The position numbers were made by a program, and so were the translations under genes. A DNA stretch of 64,000 nt from Massospora cicadina. Taxonomy: Eukaryota; Entomophthoromycota; Entomophthoromycetes; Entomophthorales; Entomophthoraceae. The stretch covers positions 1-64,000 of the forward strand of contig JAKSZP010010617.1 in NCBI GenBank assembly GCA_022478985.1, written 5' to 3'. The notes under the pieces were generated by a model. It had not been told where the DNA came from. It was given only the letters and a program-made list of their open reading frames with translations, and did not search any database. Below, in pieces: positions 43,478 to 56,039 of this stretch; positions within the stretch are counted from its first letter, which is position 1, and each line of letters opens with the position of its first letter.

Positions 43478-44337
43478 AAAATTTAAAGTTATTGTGGTTC
43501 TATGGGGTTTTAGTTTGGGTTCCAAAATTGATCCAAACAAAAACTTTTACAAAATAAATTTAAGCCCAATTCTATAAAATTAATGAATTTTGGAGGGTCA
43601 TAAATTATGATATCTTACCCTTAGTAGGGTTATAGGCACTTTATCCTTTAACTATTTACCTTATAACCCATATTTTTCTCCAAATTTTACACAGTGGTGC
43701 AAGTTATTATCAATTCTTTATTTATATACTTGGAAAGATCGGCCAAGAACTTAGAAAGATATTGAGAGTTTCAAGAGCTCTTTTTCTTGTTCTTTTTTAG
43801 GCGCTTAATCTCAGGCAAATGAGACTATCTATGACAAATTTGACACTAAAATATTATGGATAATTATTCCATAGGTATTTCAGGACCAAGGGTAAGAGCT
43901 ATAGTCACATGCCTCTTTCATCATGATTTAATCAAATACAAAGCACTGATGCTAACACTTAGGATAAAAACACCAATATAAATATTTTCCATAACTTAAC
44001 TAGGGCTCTACCTATTCTATCATAGTTAAATGACAATTTCATGAGTGGATTGCAATGATGAGGAGATGGGTTAAGCCAGTGAAATTATGTTGGCTGCCAT
44101 AAGCAACCTTAGATAGACCATGGATAAACGTTTGGTTAAAGCCAAGCAGGTTCAGGTTAGTCCAAAAGCACATTATGGGTCCTAAACGTTCCATCAATGA
44201 GAAAAGAAATCCCATTTAGTGCAAATAATGATAGTTTATTATGTATATTTCAGAATGCAAATTAAATTTGTTTATAAAATTTTCTATTACAAATACCAGT
44301 GTGGTTAAGTTAAAATAAAAGTCTCAATTTTATGAAT
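43478..44337. other. AT-rich spacer with a candidate SINE relic
   Basis: On the minus strand, 44030 to about 43955 reads similarly to SINE copy a (AGGATAAAAACACCA on the plus strand against GGGATAAAAATACCA, then AATATTTTC and a TAGGG segment). It is diverged, with no target duplication found. The rest is featureless. The last bases, 44338-44342, are the target duplication of element A. Confidence 0.35.
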
Positions 44338-44653
44338 ACTTGTGAAGGAATCCAGCTTGTTTGTGCTCGCTGGTGCTTACACCACTGGATTCCACAAAGT
44401 GTTTAATGAAAATTTCAAATAACTACTACTAAAACTTGAGAATTATGATTTTTTATTAGTAATATGGGGAAAAAACAGAAAATGATCCCTTTTGATATCT
44501 GACTGATCAGTATTAAAACTGTATTGAGTGTTGGGGGGAATTTGAGGGTAGGTTCAGAATAGCTTAAACTAGTCTGAATTAGCAAATATAGGGAATCAGC
44601 CTATTAAAGCTCAGGATACCCGCTTCATTTTGGCAGAACAATGGAAAGGGAAT

Positions 44654-45983
44654 TGTAAAGTTTTCAGCTGATGGTGCAAGCTAAAATAACTTAACAGTGA
44701 AATCAAGGATATAAACTCACTTTTCAAATGAAACTCCTGCTCATAATTGGGAAGTAGAACTCCAATAATCCTCAATAAGAGCCAAGTAACTCCGGTATGT
44801 TCACCATTCTTAAGTCTACCGGCACCAACAAATACAAGACCTTCTGTACTTGTATAAAATCAGGAAACTATTCCTCTATAATTGGGACTACTTCTCCAGC
44901 AGGCAACTATGTACTTCTCTTAGAGAAGAATAAACACACACAGCTATCTAATATAGATGTAATGGTGACAGATACAAATATCTGACAGATGACAGATGGA
45001 TAATAATTAATAAACTAAGCGACAGTAGTTATTAATGATCAATAAACTAGTAAATGATGATTAATTGATTTAATTGATGTTTTATTAATTGGCCAGGTGC
45101 CGGTATTATATACCTCTTGGGTATCTCCTGGCCAAACCCATCTATTAGATGAGTTCATTCATATTATGCCAATCCTCTGCTGGTCATGGCAATAATTATG
45201 AAAAATCCCCAAGTCAATGCAGCCCATGAATTGACTAAAAATAACAATCATTTCAGCCTGATTGGGGGCAATTTTACTCTCATAATTGGGACAACTTTGG
45301 GTTTTGAACTCAACATCAAAATCTTCCCAATTAGAGCTACATCATAACTTGACGTCTAACAATAAATGGGGAATAAAAAATATATGATCATAAAAGATGA
45401 TGCACCCCAATTTGGGATGTCAGCAGGCCTCTCAATAGCACTAATTAAACCCATAATCAGGATGACTTTGGGTTTTGAACTTAACATCAAAATCTTCCTG
45501 ATTAGAGCTACATCATAGCTCAACATCTAATAATAAACGGGGAATAAAAAATATATGATCATAAAAGATGACGCACCCCAATTTGGGATGTCAGCAGGCC
45601 TATCAATAGCACTAAGTATGCCCATAATCAGGATATCTATGTTTAAGTGCTTAATTATTTATTTCATTAAAATAAACCCAACTTCTGCCTTAGTGCATTA
45701 AGATTAAAGTACTAATTTAGGAGGTGCGATTTAGTTAATGCTGTGGGACCACTTTGCACCCAAGTATACCCATAATTGGCCATAATATAATAATATCATA
45801 GCTATTATTAGCTACATTAATCGGGCACCTCAGATGCAATTAGAGCAGTTATGAGGTGAATCTGATTTATCAAATTATGCAGATGAATTGGGAGAATCAA
45901 AGGATCCATCAATGGAAGTAATCTATCAGCATTGATGGTTTTCTCAAAGGGTTTATTTTCAAGTCAACCATCAAAATCTAACA
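44654..45983 (-). mobile_element. Solo LTR nested in the 3' LTR of element A
   Basis: A 1330-bp insertion absent from the partner LTR. It starts TGTAAAG and ends TCTAACA, the TG...CA form of LTR termini. Flanking five-base words are GGAAT and GGATT, a possible aged duplication. Read on the minus strand it begins TGTTAGA, like element A's own LTR, so it may come from a related gypsy family. It has no coding content. Confidence 0.6.
45281..45622. repeat. Two tandem 171-bp repeats within the solo LTR
   Basis: Units start at CATAATTGGG (45281) and CATAATCAGG (45452). A third start at 45623 diverges after a few bases. Both units include GGGTTTTGAAC, a GGGGAATAAAAAATATATG block and CCCCAATTTGGGATGTC. 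Confidence 0.85.
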
Positions 45984-46420
45984 GGATTATTATTAGCCAA
46001 AGTTTACCCATGGGGTAACACTTTTATAAACTTCAGAAAATCCCTGTTTGAGCAATTTATTGTACCTTGGGGGGACCCTACCAAGCCTATAAAAGGGGGT
46101 GGTCCCACGTAGGTGCTTGGAAGGACCTGGGAAGGCTGGGGGGAGCTATCCAATGGTTGCCCAGGGTCTATCACATAGTCTGAGTAATCTTTCTGCTCAA
46201 CTTTATATTTTTTGACCAAGAAGGATTCAGAATGGTGTTACCCTGTTTTTGGGGTCCCACTGAGAATCAAACAGGGTCTTTTGACTGATATCAACATTAA
46301 AAGTATTTAAATCATGGGGGAATATCATCGCAAACTTTCAAATGGCTGACATTTACCCTTTTCAGTGGATTTCAATCCAAAACATTCTTCTTTTTCAGCT
46401 TTGAGGGCAAATTTCTGACA

Positions 46421-46434
46421 TCGCCTCTCTCAAG
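46421..46434 (-). other. Polypurine tract of element A
   Basis: Minus strand TTGAGAGAGGCGA directly before the 3' LTR start TGTCAGA. It fits a plus-strand primer tract. Confidence 0.6.
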
Positions 46435-46799
46435 AATGTTGGGGGGATAATAGGGACATAGAAATTGGCCATGTTCACGATTGATGATAATCTCAGTAGA
46501 CAAGGACTTTATAGAGTACTCATTTCCTCTCTTGTAGGTGATGGTAAAAGGACCCTCCCAAATTTATCCAAGTTTGCTGCTTCTGAGAGTGATGCATTTA
46601 TGGTATTTTAATACCATGTTAGATACTTGAAATGTAGGCAGATGGGTTTGGGAACATTGGAAGCCTGCCCTTCTTTAATGACCGTTTTAGCTAGGTTCAT
46701 CATAGCCTCAGACTGAAGCTTAATGATATGGTGAGCTAGTACTCTCATGGCTTTCTTGGGCACTTAACTCTAGAGGAGAATACATCCTTAACTAAAAGA

Positions 46800-47520
46800 G
46801 CGGGTACCTGGTTCTTGCCCATACAAGACATGAAATGGGAACGTTTTCAATGCCCGGTGATAACTAATCTGGTAGGCCATAAGAGCACTGGTAAGAATTG
46901 ATCCCAGTGAATAGGATCAAAGTATTCATTTTTTGTAAAATGGAAACTAAGGATACATTTTCTCTTCACACGGTCCCATTTGTGAAGGGATTATATGGAG
47001 CCAAAAAAAGTTGTTGAGCTCCCATGGAAGTGGCCAGAATTTTGACTACTCTGAAAGTGAAGTTTCTACCATTGTTGTCAGAGTAATATTTGGGGACATC
47101 CATGACGAGTTAAATTGTATTGATGTAAAAAGGTGGCAATGGACTTGGCTGTTTATGCAGGAAGAGCTACGGCTTCCACCCACATAGTGAAATGGTCAAT
47201 GCTGACTCAGATAAATCTTTTTCCACTGGTCATCTGATGGAGTGGACCTACTACGTCTAGACTAATGGTGTGGAATGGTTGTTGAGGGGTAGTTTATTGA
47301 TATAGGTATCGAGCCTTGAAAACTGGATTGCTTTTTACATGTGAGACAGGCATCCAAGACTTCAACAATGGTTTCCATAATCCTTTCCCAATAGTACTAA
47401 TCCTTAATCCATTTGTAGGGTTTTCATTTCTCCTTCATGACCTAAGGTGGAGTGGGTTTCTGGGATAGCAGGCACACGTTCCAAGGGCTGAAGGTAAGGC
47501 AACACTTTACCCTCATCTGC
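46800..47520 (-). pseudogene. Integrase of element A, broken
   Basis: The minus strand near 47250 encodes ISLDVVGPLHQMTSGKRF, containing the first catalytic Asp. VSIDHFTMWVEAVALPA follows near 47190, then HGCPQILL near 47100. Stops and shifts interrupt it. The order matches element B at 61785-62400. Confidence 0.7.
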
Positions 47521-47599
47521 TTGTATAGTTTTCCACTCCACACTTTAGTGTTATGAGAGTGCTGAGCTAACATTTCCTTTACAGGCTCATCATCATTCT

Positions 47600-48960
47600 C
47601 CCAGTCATTGGGGGTTATAATTAGATCATATAATCTTTACGCCTCGCTATTATCTAGATGAAGGAGTGGAAGCTGAGTTAACCCATCAACATTCATGTGA
47701 TGGGTTCCAGCATGGTGCTCAATCTTCATGCCATAATGCTGGAGCTTTAGAGACTAATGATCTAACCAGTTAGTAGGATCCTTTATGTTCTGCAACCATT
47801 TGAGGGTAGAGTGGTCTGTAAACACAGTGAAGGTAGTCCCATATAAAAAAGGGCGGTAGTGCTTTGCAGCTAACAGGACGGAAAGGCAACCCTTCTCAGT
47901 TACACTATAGTTGTGTTCCTCTTTGATAGTATCTTACTGAAATAGGATACTGGATAGTCTGCACCATTTTAATCTAATTGGGCTAAGATGGTCCCAATGG
48001 CATAGTCTGAAGCGTTGGTAAACTGAATAAATGGTTTATTGTAATTGGGATGCCTCAGGATAGGACGTTTTTGTAGCAATTGTCTCAACTTCTCAAAAGC
48101 GGCCTTCTGTTCAGCTCCCCATTTGAAAGGTGTGTTCTTAGTCAATAGGCGAACGAGTGGTTCTCTGAGCTGGGCAAACTAGGGGTTAAACTGATGGTAA
48201 TACCCCATCACCACTAGAGATACCTGAATATATCATAGATTTTTTGAGAGAGCATTTTAAAAAATTGATTCAACCTTATATTGCATGGGTTGAATTACTT
48301 CTCATGAATGAAGTGTCCAAGGAAATTTAATTTCCTTTGGAAGAAGGTACACTTTAAAGCTATAACTTAATTACTGACTTGCATAACCAAAAAAACACCT
48401 CCTTCAAGCGATAAGATGTTCGTTGAAGGTTCGTGAGACACTGTAATATCATCAAGATAAACAATGTCACAAGTTAACTTCAGATCCTTTAAAAAGTGGT
48501 CCATTGCACGCTGAAAAAATGCGGGTGCATTACACAACCCTTGAAGTAATTGGGTTGCTTGTAAGAGACCCTCACTACAAATGAGAGCCCATTGTTCATA
48601 ATCATCAGGGGAAAGGTCTATTTGCCTATATCCGCTAGCCAAGTGCATGGCGGAAAAAAATAGAGCCAGAGATATGATCCCAGGTGTCATTAATGTGGGG
48701 GATAGGATCGCTATCTTTTTTAGTGAGGTTATTCAACTTTTGGTAGTCCATAACTATTTTATGACCTCTGTTTTATTTTTAATAAAAATAGAGAAGACCA
48801 AGGGCTTTGTGAGGTAACTAGTAACCCTGCGTCTAGTAACTGATGAAGCTCTGTCCTCAACTGCTATTCTTCCACCTTCAACTTACAATAAGGTTTGGAC
48901 CTAATAGTATGGACGTCACTTACATCAATGAAGTGCCACCAGCCTTTCTGTGGCCATAGT
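47600..48960 (-). pseudogene. RT-RNase H of element A, broken
   Basis: RT palm at 48367-48690: SAMHLASGYRQIDLSPDD, ICSEGLLQATQLLQGLCNAP, then the catalytic IVYLDDITVS. RNase H sequence follows at about 47700-48100 in scattered frames. The catalytic aspartates of the RT are present; many stops show the copy is dead. Confidence 0.8.
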
Positions 48961-49079
48961 CATTGTCTATTTTAAAATGTCGCTATATTCGTCTAATAAA
49001 TTATGAACTTTTACAGTTCATCTGGGGTCAGCTCACCTGAAATATGAACATTGGGTAGATACACATCAGGCTGTCCATA

Positions 49080-49430
49080 GGTAAGCCCCAATCCGCCATA
49101 GTGCCAATGGAGTGGATACGGTTAATATCATCTACTGGAAGTAAAAAGCCTCTGCCAACCTCCTGGTGTTTTCGTATGATCATGTCCTTTCTGGTAAGGT
49201 TTACCAGCAGGTTAGTAATAGGCCTCTGTTAGGCTGGATCTAGTATCCCAGGCAGTACCTGAGGCTCTAAGGGTCTAACGCCCTCTAGACTTACAAGGTA
49301 CAAGAAGCAGTGGTGTGGGATTTGGAGCGTGATTTTAGTGTCAAACACTCGCTGTTCATCAGGATTAATCAAAACCTCGTTTGCAGCATAGAAAAGGATG
49401 CCATCCCTCACATCCACGAAGTCAGAAAAT
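49080..49430 (-). pseudogene. dUTPase-like domain of element A
   Basis: Frame 49229-49417 reads FYAANEVLINPDEQRVFDTK then ITLQIPHH, the beta-strand pattern of trimeric dUTPases (YDL-A-ED-VI-PGE-V-T-I-IP-G). LEPQVLPGILDPA follows, equivalent to the GVID motif with the catalytic Asp. After a frame change, about 49090-49220 gives NLTRKDMIIRKHQEVGRG then FLLPVDDI, the final strands. The arginine/serine motif in the middle is not evident. It lies between protease and RT, as in element B. Confidence 0.65.
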
Positions 49431-49870
49431 TACTTTGTGTTATGTCCAGAGGTGAAATAAGGTAAAGTCATGGCTGAAAAGGGGTATTCAACCAGGAAGG
49501 AGTATTTTTGCTTGCTGGTTTCTTTATTTGATAGGATTAAAGGGACTTCATAGTAGAGCACTGATAAAGAATCTTGCTTCATATTAATTATTCCCTCATA
49601 CTCAATCATAAACTGAATGCCAACAAGCATATATATTCATCTTTATACAAAGCCACAGAAGGGGCTGACTGGATGATTTTCCCAAATTTGAATGCAAAGG
49701 GAAGAGTATGTCCCAATAGCATGGGCTATTGTTGAGGCTGGCAGTTCCAAATTCTTGCATATACTCCAAGTCAGGCGCTAGCTTTATCTTCTTTATATGT
49801 TTAGTGGATTTCATTTTAATTGGGAACCAGTGTCCAAGATGGCCATTATTTGTTTTTTGTATGACCACTT
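49431..49870 (-). pseudogene. Protease of element A, broken
   Basis: IKLAPDLEYMQEFGTASLN near 49760 matches the stretch just after the active site in element B, whose DTGS is visible. MLVGIQFMIEYEGIINMKQD (49570-49630) is the protease C-terminal end. The active-site triad itself is scrambled here (near 49830-49860). Confidence 0.6.
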
Positions 49871-49989
49871 ACCTTGTAAGTGTTTAATAAAGCTAGGTAA
49901 CAAAGCTAAGACCTCCTTGAGCTGAAAGGTGGAGGTTGATTTTTGAACATCCTCAGGATATTAATAAGATGGTATCATGGAATGAACCC

Positions 49990-51115
49990 GCTGAATAGGT
50001 AGAATCAAGCCAGCTAAGAATTGATCACCTTCACTGGCAGTGTATAATTTTGGACTATCCTAGAATTTGGCTGAGGTACGTTTCCTCAGGTATGGTAGTA
50101 CCATATATTCCTCCAGCGTTCAAATAATCAGGAACATCTACTTCTGAAGATGCTCCCAATATATAGTAATTAACATCGTCGTAACCCATCCCATATTTAT
50201 CCCAAGGGTATTCTCAACCACTGGCAAGGCTGCAATTGAGGTAGGGTGTATGGCCACATTATGTTGGGTAACTATCTTCTGACACTTAGGGCGCGTAACT
50301 ACCAGCTTAGCTGGAGGAGAAAGCACAGAGGTGGCCTCCACTGTACACAAGGACATGGAATCCTTTTTAAGTCGCACTGATAAAGTAGGTCTCAAAGGGA
50401 GAATAAGCACAGATGGGCTCACTCCCAACTGGTCAACAGGCGGAAGCTCTTCAATGGTTAGAGCTGAAGGTTTCACCTCAGCATCATTTGTGGTGGCACA
50501 TAAATGGAATTTTACCACATCCTTCAAAGCCTCTTTGATGTCATGGATGTTTTTGAAGTAGTGTTTTACTGCAATAATATGCCTGGATAGAGAGGGCTGA
50601 GAAGCTAACCCATATAACAGGGCGGCGATAGCATCATCAAGGAACATGTTAGAAGTGGACAACCTTTGCGCAGTGCGGTAAAATTGATCAGCAAAGGAAA
50701 TGGGTGATTCACCTTCATACATGCTAAGGCTAATAAAGGCGTGTTTTTCCCTGTGTAGACTTTGCATTGATCCAAATTCAACCAAAAGAGCCTCCTTCAC
50801 CTCTGCCCATGTGTGCAAAGGGTCTAGGTAAGGAATTATCACCTCTTGCGCTAGGAGGCTTAAATAAGGAAGGATGTGTTGAACTTTTGCTTGTCCGTTG
50901 ATCCATACAAGGAAGCTTCATAAACGCACAAAAAAGTAGCAAGGCTCCCTTCGTCAGAGATTACTTGTCCTTAAAGCATGGTTTTAGTGGGCGATGCTCA
51001 AGCTCTTTGAGATGGGATAGAGCGCTTTCCAGTTGCCTTTCCAGGGCAACTAAAAGTGATTCAATGTGAAGAGGAAAATTAGGAGGGTTACTCACGTTTG
51101 AAGCCTCCATTTTTG
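49990..51115 (-). pseudogene. gag of element A, broken
   Basis: Starts MEASNVSNPPNFPLHIESL at 51108. The 234-codon frame at 50138-50842 carries the retrotransposon gag fold pattern (PYLDPLHTWAEVKEALLVEFG, then ESPISFADQFYRTAQRL). It aligns with element B around 58400-58730. No zinc knuckle is readable. It lacks the long coiled-coil-like N-terminal region of element B. Confidence 0.72.
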
Positions 51116-51145
51116 ACAATTTTTCCGGTGTACAAGTGCCCCCAC

Positions 51146-51160
51146 TAGTGAGCACCAATT
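51146..51160 (-). other. Primer-binding site of element A
   Basis: Minus strand AATTGGTGCTCACTA just after the 5' LTR. The same 15 bases follow the LTR of element B (56792-56806), while the neighbouring bases differ. It would pair with a tRNA ending in GTGAGCACCA; I cannot name that tRNA. Confidence 0.65.
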
Positions 51161-51907
51161 TTTAGGAATCCAGTTTGTTTGTGCTCGCTGGTGCTTACGC
51201 CACAGGATTCCTCAAAGTGTTTAACATAAATTAAAATAAATACTACTAAAAACTTGAATTTTATGACTTTTTATTAGTTGTATGGAGAAAAAAACAGAAA
51301 TTGATCCCTCTCAATATCTGACTGATCAGTATTTAAACTGTATTGAGGGTCTGGGGGAATTCAAGGGTAGGTTCAGAATAGCTTGGACTAGTTCAAATTA
51401 GGAAATATGGGGATGCAGACTATCAAAGCTTTTGATACCCGCTTCATTTTGGATAAACAATGGAAGGAGAATTACTATTGGCCAAAATTTACCCATGGGG
51501 TAACGCTTTTACAAACTTCACCCAATTCCCATTCAAGCAATTTATTGCACCTTGGGGGACCCCTGCCAAGTCTATAAAAGGGGGTAGTCCCATGTAAATT
51601 TTTGGAAGGACCTGGTTGTGGCTGGGGGGTGCCGTTTGATAATTGCCCCAGGGTCCATTATGTTGTTGGAGTAATCTGACTGTCAATTTATATATTTGAT
51701 GCTGAGAAGGATTTGAAATGGTGTTATCGCAATTTGTGGGGTTCAACTGAGAATTGGCCAGGATCCTTTTGGCCAATATCAACATTTGTATTATTTAAAT
51801 CATTTTGAATATCATTGCAAACTTGAAAATAGCCGACATTTCCCCTTTTTGGTGGATTTTAATCCAAAACATTCTTCTTTTGCAGCTTTGGGGGCAAATG
51901 TCTAACA
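51161..51907 (-). repeat. 5' LTR of element A
   Basis: 747 bp. On the minus strand it starts TGTTAGACATTTGCC. It matches the split LTR 44343-44653 plus 45984-46420, and more distantly the LTR of element B. Confidence 0.85.
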
Positions 51908-51912
51908 ACTTG

Positions 51913-53489
51913 TGATATAAAACTACCATCAGTGGTAGCTTTGTCTATTGGCCAGAGCCAGTTTTAAGCCCAACAAAGTGATCAAGGCCCAGATTGCTTA
52001 TATTTTTTTTAAATTAGTTCTGCTCAACCAATCTCTGTTTGTCATCTCCCTTACAAAAAAACGTTTCTTATATATGCCTTATTTACTTTTGTTGTTCTTG
52101 CGGTATACCTCCTTTTTGCGGTATCCTGGGTTTATTTCATTAGTACTGAATTTGGGAAAACTGTATTGGGTGCATGCGCACTTCTTTTATTGATAGTCTT
52201 TTACTGGAGGGTTTAAAGACTTTTCTCACATTAAATGACCAACTCTTCTATTTACTTGTTGGAACTTATTTTATGTGAAATTTTTTTCCTAAGGGTGATA
52301 TAGTGCGCTGGCTGTGCATCATGGTTCTGATGCTTCTACCATATAGTTATCATTTGTTTTTAAGGTAGCCATCTCAGCTTCTCTTTTTACTACACGTGGT
52401 GCTAAACCCGCCCTTGCTTTGAGTAATTGGTGGCTTTGGACTGTTTGAGGACGTGCTGCTTGGGCTTCTAAATTGTCTAAAGCTTTTATCAATTGAATTA
52501 AAAACAGCCCTAACTCGCCTTCTCTTGGAATAAGTGGCTGAGTTTTCTTTTACCCCAGGTTTATGTGTGTGTATTTATAGTTAGGGAAATTATGCTTATC
52601 ATGGATAAAGCATCAGAAGGTTTTGAGCGCCTCCTAGAAGTGGGACAACACGTGTTCTCTGCCTTCCAAACCTTTTGTAGATTTTTTGCACCCAATAAAT
52701 TTGGACGCCTTTGTGGCTCTATTTATATGAAATCAGTTGTGTCTCAGGCTTACTATATCCTGATATCTTCAAAGCGTCATTATTCATAGAAACCATAATC
52801 AGCTGGTCAGTAGACACTTGGTGGTGGCAGGCTCCACTTGCCTCCTCCCAACCTGATAGATTTTTTTGTGATTTCCTCGCCCCAACTGAAGGGGGGTCCA
52901 TTAATTTGGCTGTGTTTTTTTCATCGATGATGACTTCTACAAATACAGTCCTTGGAAACACGGATTTCTTTTTGCAACTGGCAGTTTCTGTTGCTTTCTT
53001 AGATTCCTTTTTAAGAGAATGTGAGGGTCAGCAGGGGCCTGGGCTGGACATATGAATTTGGATATTCAGATATTTGGCCTTAAGGTTTCACAAGTGGCAA
53101 CTCTTATAAAAACCATTCTTGGAAGGCTTAGTTCTCTTTTAGAAACTGAAAGCACCTTCCAGTGTCATGCTTTCAATTTTGGAAAATCTGAGTGTCACCA
53201 GGGCAAAACCCCAACGTTTTTAATATATCTACATCTTTTAAATGCCCCTTTCTAAAACTCTATTTCTCATAATGATGAAAGCCCTCAGTGGAAGGAATAT
53301 CGCTGATTTGTGATGGATGACGAGGCACAGATGGATATCATTTCAGATAAGGTGCCTCTGCAACCCAAAAACGCCGTTTTATTAGAAATTTATATATAAA
53401 ATTTGAGTCATATTTAATTTCTTGCAGAGGCCCTTCTGATGCAATATTATTATATCATATTACCCCTGAGAATCTTTTTCTGACCCCCA
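51913..53489. other. Unresolved region between gypsy elements
   Basis: 51925-52000 loosely resembles the plus-strand start of the element C LTR (AAAGTGATCAAGGCCCAG against AGAGTGATTAGAGCCCAG), suggesting element A landed next to or in an old chromovirus LTR. 52800-53050 may hold decayed gag of element D (FFCDFLAPTEGG against PLFPLFPKGG in C). No intact frame or clear LTR boundary. Confidence 0.35.
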
Positions 53490-56039
53490 CATGCTTTGCT
53501 GCACTAAGGAGTTAAAAAAATCTGTTAAAAATGGTGACAGGTGTTCTTTTGCAGTTGTTGATGCTGGGTATGTCCTATTATTTATCAGAGTGGCGAATTA
53601 TCCCAGCCCCAAAGCACCTTACCCCTATTTGGAGGAGTTGGAGTCTTCACTTGATTTTGGCTTCAGAAAATGTCTTCAGATTAGATTGAATTTGATTGTG
53701 ATCTTAAGCTCACAGTTGACCTGGTTTTCAACACTTCCCCAATTTATCTTTTGAATCTGTGGGAAGAGGCAGCATTAAATGGTTGGGTTATAAAGCTTGC
53801 CAAGGGGAGCATTTTTCAGAGTACCTCTAGCATGCTCACCGCTACTCTTTATGGAAGAATTGGACGGTACACTATGCCCTTGCATAGATTATAATAACTT
53901 GATTAATGTTACTATACCTGATCTGCATACCATTCCTCTGGAGGAAAAATATTACTCCCTATATGGAGAAGGCCAAAGCTCTCAGGCTGGATTTCTTGAA
54001 CGCCTCTACCCGATTCACATCAAAAATGGGGTAGAAATGGCTCACTGAACTCTGTACCAGAAGATAATTTTACTAATTCTTGGTCATGCCTTTTGGGCTC
54101 AAGAATGCGTCTGCTTTTTTAACGTCTTATCAATGTGGATTTGTGTGAGTTGTTAGGCGTATGCGCTGTGGCTACATGGACGACATTCTAATGTTCTCCC
54201 TCAATCAAGAATCTCATGGAATTCACTTACGGCAGATTTGTGGAGCATTTGAGAGCAGAGAAATTGAAACTGAAGATTAGCAAATGTGAGATTTTTTGAA
54301 TCCCTAGTCACTTTTTTAAGCAAAAAAATATTAAGATAAAAGACACACGATCACTCCAGGCAAAGAGAAGGCTATTCAGGACTGCTCATGCCCACCTCAG
54401 AAAATGAATAGAGGAGCTTTTTGGGGACTTGTACCTTCGTTAAGAAATTTAAGTTAAAACTTTCAGAGGTAGCGGCACCCTTGTATAAAGCCAGCGGGGC
54501 CAAAACTCTTCAGTGGTTCTCAACACTGTAGAATGCCTTTCAGGCTGTGAAGAGAACTTTAATCTCCACGTCAGTTCTTCACATGGATCAATATTATGTT
54601 TATAGTGTCTAGCAATGAATCCAGCTTTTCTATTGTTGTGGCTCTGTTACACATTAATGAGATGGAGTTATATTCTTTTAGGATATTTTTCTGTGAAATT
54701 AACTTACCTGAGTTAATCATGCTGTTTATGACTGGGAACTTTTGGTGGTAGTGAAAGCACTGACATATTGGCGCCATCATCTTCATGTTCTTCCTAGTCT
54801 TTCCGTGTTCATACTGACCATTGGGCTCTGTGTACTACTGAGCTCCTCGTGTTTTGATCCCAAAAAGCTCACTGGCATGAGAGCCTACCCCAATTTATAT
54901 TCTCTAAAAAGTTCACGAAAAGCAGAGAGAATGGTTCAGCTGATTTTTTGAGCCGTAACCCTGTGTTAACTACTGTCCTAAGGAAGTGGAGGTGCATAAC
55001 ACTTGCTTTTGATTCCTCAGGGAAGATTGTTTTTAAGCAACCCTCCGCCCCTGCATGCATTCTGTGCTTACTTCTCTGAAGAATCTAAAGAGCACGGTAT
55101 GTTTAAAAAGGTCTTAAATTCTCAGTCTTATCAACTGAATATACTTTCATTCCTACCAAATGCACTTTGAATCAGGAGGATAAATTAAGGGGTACCATGT
55201 AAAGAAAAATATGGTATGGTTCCAGAGATGCTTGTAGGTTCCCGCAGGACCATTGCCTCAAGATAATCAAGGAGCATCACGATAAGGCTATAGGGCACCC
55301 TGATAAAACAAACCCTAGAACTTATCCGCCATATGTATATTTGGAAGGGAAAATCTCAGGTTGAAAATTGTATCAAGTAGTGCCTTATTTGCAACAGGAT
55401 GAAACCAAATCTTCAGCCTCTCGCGGGGTTGTTGGTTCCAGTATAGAGGGAAGAGGGACCTGGAATTCCCTCTCAGTTGATTTGATTGTGGAACTACCCC
55501 ACTCTGATTGGTATGACGGTATCATGGTAGTGAAGTAGTTTACTATGCTTACCCATTTTATACCAGTCACACCATAAGAATGGTGGCTCAGATGGCCAAG
55601 CTTTTTGTTTATCACATTTTACGCTCATGGGGTGCCCAAGGAGATCATTAGTGACTGAAGTCCAGTTTACACCTAAGTTCTGGGAGAGGTTGTGTAAGAG
55701 CCTTCAAATTTTCCCGTTGCATTCTACTTCTTTCCACCCTCAATCTGATGGGCATATAGAACGAGTAAACTTATGATTGGAAAAACTTATGTAGTGCTAC
55801 ACGGCAGCTGACCACTTGAACTGGGCCTCACATCTCCCTTTGGCACAGTTTAGTTATAATAACGCTCTTCAATCATCAATTGGTTATTCTTTATTCTTCG
55901 TCAATAATGGTTACAATCCTTCTTTTAATTTAAAGCCCATCTTTAGGTCCAAGGTGGAAGTCGTGGTGGATTTTGCCAAGTTCATCAAGAAAGTACACAA
56001 GTAGGTAAACACCAATTTGGATGCAGCTTTGAAGACCTA
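53490..56039 (+). pseudogene. Chromovirus pol remnant (element D)
   Basis: Plus-strand relative of element C. The segment before protease (GYVLLFIRVANYPSPKAP, 53570-53620) runs directly into the RT start (DCDLKLTVDLVF, then SPIYLLNLW), so protease is deleted. RT: CPCIDYNNLINVTIPDLHTI near 53890 and YMDDILMFSLNQESH near 54175. RNase H: VVVKALTYWRHHLH near 54750. Integrase: SLSVDLIVELP near 55470, then HPQSDGHIERVN near 55745, where the catalytic Glu is kept, and [15 protein letters not shown] near 55860. It stops at 56039 where element B begins. Its chromodomain and 3' LTR would lie beyond the window. Confidence 0.82.

Larger units (their letters stand above)
44343..46420 (-). repeat. 3' LTR of element A, with nested insertion
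   Basis: Plus-strand start TGAAGGAATCC, end TTTCTGACA. Removing the nested 1330 bp leaves about 748 bp, as expected from the 747-bp partner at 51161-51907. Confidence 0.85.
44343..51907 (-). mobile_element. dUTPase-type Ty3/gypsy element A
   Basis: Complete LTR retrotransposon on the minus strand, bounded by the 5-bp duplication ACTTG (44338-44342 and 51908-51912). Order from the 5' LTR (51161-51907): primer-binding site, gag, protease, dUTPase-like domain, RT, RNase H, integrase, polypurine tract, 3' LTR (44343-46420, enlarged by a nested LTR). Coding parts are broken by many frame changes. The same gene order occurs in element B at 56040-62400. No chromodomain is seen after the integrase. 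Confidence 0.88.
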
